Source of the DNA: Alphaproteobacteria bacterium
GTDB lineage: Bacteria > Pseudomonadota > Alphaproteobacteria > Micavibrionales > UBA1664
Assembly (NCBI GenBank): GCA_002401195.1
Contig: NVSI01000015.1
Span: 1,903 to 7,746, forward strand
DNA length: 5,844 bases
Reading direction: 5' to 3'
Positions 5,327 through 5,844 of the stretch are shown here, piece by piece (the first letter of the stretch is position 1; every line of letters starts with the position of its first letter). The translations under genes and the position numbers were made by a program. The notes beneath the pieces were generated by a model that saw nothing but the letters and a program-made list of their open reading frames with translations, did no database searches and was not told where the DNA came from.

Positions 5327-5844
5327 ACTCCGCCACCAATTCAGAAAAATGATCCCCGCGATCTTCAAAATTATCATATTGATCAAAGGATGCCGCGGCG
5401 GGCGAGAATAAAACGCTGGGCGTTCCCGCAGGGGTTCCGCGTGCGTCTTGGGCATCTTGGTGCGCCATCAGGAAAATACTTTCCAACGTTTCACCGCTTA
5501 TCACTTCAACGCCGCGCGCCCGCAAAAATTCCTCGAACTCACCACGTGACGATCCATAAATATAGGCCTTGGTGACGTCCGATAAATACATTTCAAGGTC
5601 ACTTAACCCTCCGCCTTTTGATTGACCGCCCAATATCCAGAAAATATTTTTATAGGCGCGCAAGGCTTGTTTTGCGGCCTCGGCATTTGTTGCCTTGCTG
5701 TCATTCACATACGGAACGCCGTTTATCACACGCGACAAATATTGACGATGCGGCAATCCATCATAGGTTTTAATGCGGTCAATAATCACATCATGATCAA
5801 TATCAAGCGCGCGGCATGCCTCGTACGCGGCCATAATATTTTGC
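5313..5844 (-). CDS. murD: MurD, UDP-N-acetylmuramoyl-L-alanine:D-glutamate ligase (C-terminal part; 5' end outside window)
   Basis: MurD is a cytoplasmic ATP-dependent ligase that adds D-glutamate to UDP-MurNAc-L-Ala, the second amino-acid step of the peptidoglycan stem peptide. About 177 C-terminal codons are visible. Visible signatures are QNIMAAYEACRAL (end of the central Mur ligase domain), GLPHR, NDSKATN (whose Lys and Asn belong to the active-site region in E. coli MurD), LGGQSKGGG, and SPAAASFDQYDNFEDRG, the C-terminal substrate-binding motif that is usually SPACASFDQF. The first Met in frame, at 5834, lies inside the conserved QNIMAAY segment, and the frame stays open to the window edge, so that Met is internal and the gene is cut by the window. 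The last 8 nt overlap the next gene (ATGCTTGA), so translation is probably coupled. The identification is firm. The ATP-binding P-loop and N-terminal domain cannot be seen. Confidence 0.96.
   Translation of the reverse strand, partial: QNIMAAYEACRALDIDHDVIIDRIKTYDGLPHRQYLSRVINGVPYVNDSKATNAEAAKQALRAYKNIFWILGGQSKGGGLSDLEMYLSDVTKAYIYGSSRGEFEEFLRARGVEVISGETLESIFLMAHQDAQDARGTPAGTPSVLFSPAAASFDQYDNFEDRGDHFSELVAELKDA
5321..5331 (-). promoter_or_regulatory. Ribosome-binding site of the seven-helix membrane protein gene
   Basis: GGAG at 5331-5328 sits 7 nt before the ATG at 5320, inside the last codons of murD. It supports this start and shows that the gene can be translated on its own as well as by coupling to murD. 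Confidence 0.7.

Noticed and set aside
5832..5834. ATG at 5834 as the start of a 173-codon gene
   Set aside because: The Met lies in the conserved MurD segment QNIMAAYEACRAL and the frame continues to the window edge, so the gene is a truncated view of murD.
1..5844. Mobile element, CRISPR array, tRNA or rRNA
   Set aside because: No transposase or integrase motifs, spaced repeats or RNA-gene sequence were seen. The window is filled by colinear cell-wall genes.

Overview
The window is a compact, single-direction stretch of a division and cell wall (dcw) cluster, and every real gene lies on the minus strand. In transcription order (high to low coordinates) it holds the 3' part of murD, an unexpected small membrane-protein gene, ftsW, murG, murC, and murB, which runs off the left edge just before its end. 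The order murD-ftsW-murG-murC-murB is typical of Alphaproteobacteria, and details of MurD, MurG and MurB fit that group. Several motif positions that are nearly invariant in the families carry substitutions here, so I infer a divergent alphaproteobacterial lineage. I cannot name the genus from the sequence.

Layout: murD (5844 to 5313, 5' end outside the window) overlaps by 8 nt a 199-codon gene (5320 to 4721). That gene overlaps ftsW (4728 to 3571) by 8 nt. ftsW is followed after 12 nt by murG (3558 to 2410), then after 5 nt by murC (2404 to 977). The only sizeable gap is 73-74 nt between murC and murB (902 to the left edge). It contains a possible 20-codon leader ORF whose stop overlaps the murB start, and a potential stem that would cover the leader's Shine-Dalgarno sequence. 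No internal promoter, terminator, RNA gene, mobile element or CRISPR array is evident, and no stretch above 300 nt lacks a gene. The spacing suggests one co-transcribed operon.

The genes act together in making septal peptidoglycan. MurB reduces UDP-GlcNAc-enolpyruvate to UDP-MurNAc, MurC adds L-Ala and MurD adds D-Glu. MurG adds GlcNAc to lipid I to give lipid II, and FtsW polymerises lipid II at the septum.

The most notable item is the gene between murD and ftsW. Its product has seven predicted membrane segments in a 3-1-3 layout with an internal repeat, which resembles the SWEET/PQ-loop transporter architecture. It is not a standard dcw gene. Its tight overlap with both neighbours, and near-identical sequence at its two junctions, suggest it was added to the operon without breaking translational coupling. 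Its function is unknown.
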